Below are positions 5,650 to 5,702 of a stretch of DNA of 5,702 nucleotides, piece after piece (the first letter of the stretch is position 1; each line of letters begins with the position of its first letter). Origin of the DNA: an uncultured Clostridia bacterium. GTDB taxonomy: Bacteria; Bacillota; Clostridia; Oscillospirales; Acutalibacteraceae. A program made the position numbers and the translations under genes. Location of the stretch: contig CALGRR010000111.1 of assembly GCA_937880805.1 (NCBI GenBank), positions 1-5,702 on the forward strand, written 5' to 3'. A model generated the notes under the pieces. It had not been told where the DNA came from, did not search any database, and saw only the letters and a program-made list of their open reading frames with translations.

Positions 5650-5702
5650 TGAACAGGTCCAGTAAAAACGGACAATGAAAAAAAGAGCCTCCTATGGTAG
5701 AA
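5650..5702 (+). mobile_element. IS3/IS150-like insertion sequence end (partial, runs off the window)
   Basis: The stretch begins TGAACAGGTCCAG, continues ACGGACAATG, then a run of seven A, GAGCC and TATGGTAGAA. Its blocks match, in inverted orientation, those at bases 54-1. It starts 24 bases after the thrS stop codon and continues past the window. The similarity extends past the expected 25-40 base terminal repeat, which suggests corresponding ends of two related elements rather than the two ends of one. The IS3-like assignment is by resemblance only; no transposase frame is visible within the 53 bases. Confidence 0.45.

Noticed and set aside
1..5702. CRISPR arrays, tRNA or rRNA genes, toxin-antitoxin or defence genes
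   Set aside because: No regularly spaced repeats, cloverleaf or rRNA-like sequence, or additional credible coding regions were found on either strand.

Overview
The window looks like chromosomal housekeeping DNA from a low-to-moderate GC member of the Firmicutes, most likely a gut-type Clostridia (Oscillospirales/Ruminococcaceae-like). That guess rests on a membrane-anchored RNase Y followed by its usual YmdB-type partner, a T-box leader in front of threonyl-tRNA synthetase, sigma-A-type promoters and strong Shine-Dalgarno sites. Nothing in the sequence fixes the genus.

Layout. A leftward cluster of three genes runs from about 3316 down to 69: rny (RNase Y, 3169-1616, TTG start), a ymdB-type metallophosphoesterase (1562-792) and a TtcA-family tRNA thiolase (779-69). 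A compact GC-rich hairpin with a short T-run separates rny from ymdB, while ymdB and the TtcA gene are only 12 bases apart. A rightward unit holds thrS (3680-5626). The two units diverge from a 510-base gene-free region (3170-3679). That region holds two back-to-back TTGACW-17-TANTAT promoters sharing an A/T-rich block, a roughly 145-base rny leader with inverted repeats, and a complete T-box riboswitch for thrS. The T-box has an ACC threonine specifier, the T-box sequence with a TGGA acceptor-binding bulge, and mutually exclusive antiterminator and terminator.

Function. The four genes concern RNA metabolism and decoding: mRNA decay (RNase Y and possibly YmdB), tRNA thiolation (TtcA family) and tRNA charging (ThrRS). 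ThrRS expression should rise when uncharged tRNA-Thr accumulates.

Edges. The first 54 bases (read on the minus strand) and the last 53 bases (plus strand) resemble each other. Both begin TGAACWG, share CGGACA, an A-run and TATGGYAGAA, and point out of the window. They look like ends of IS3/IS150-like insertion sequences, or the repeat boundaries at which a draft contig stopped. No new multi-gene defence or mobile system is visible. The less ordinary signals are the inverted IS-like edges, the structured rny leader and the altered threonine-pocket motif of ThrRS.
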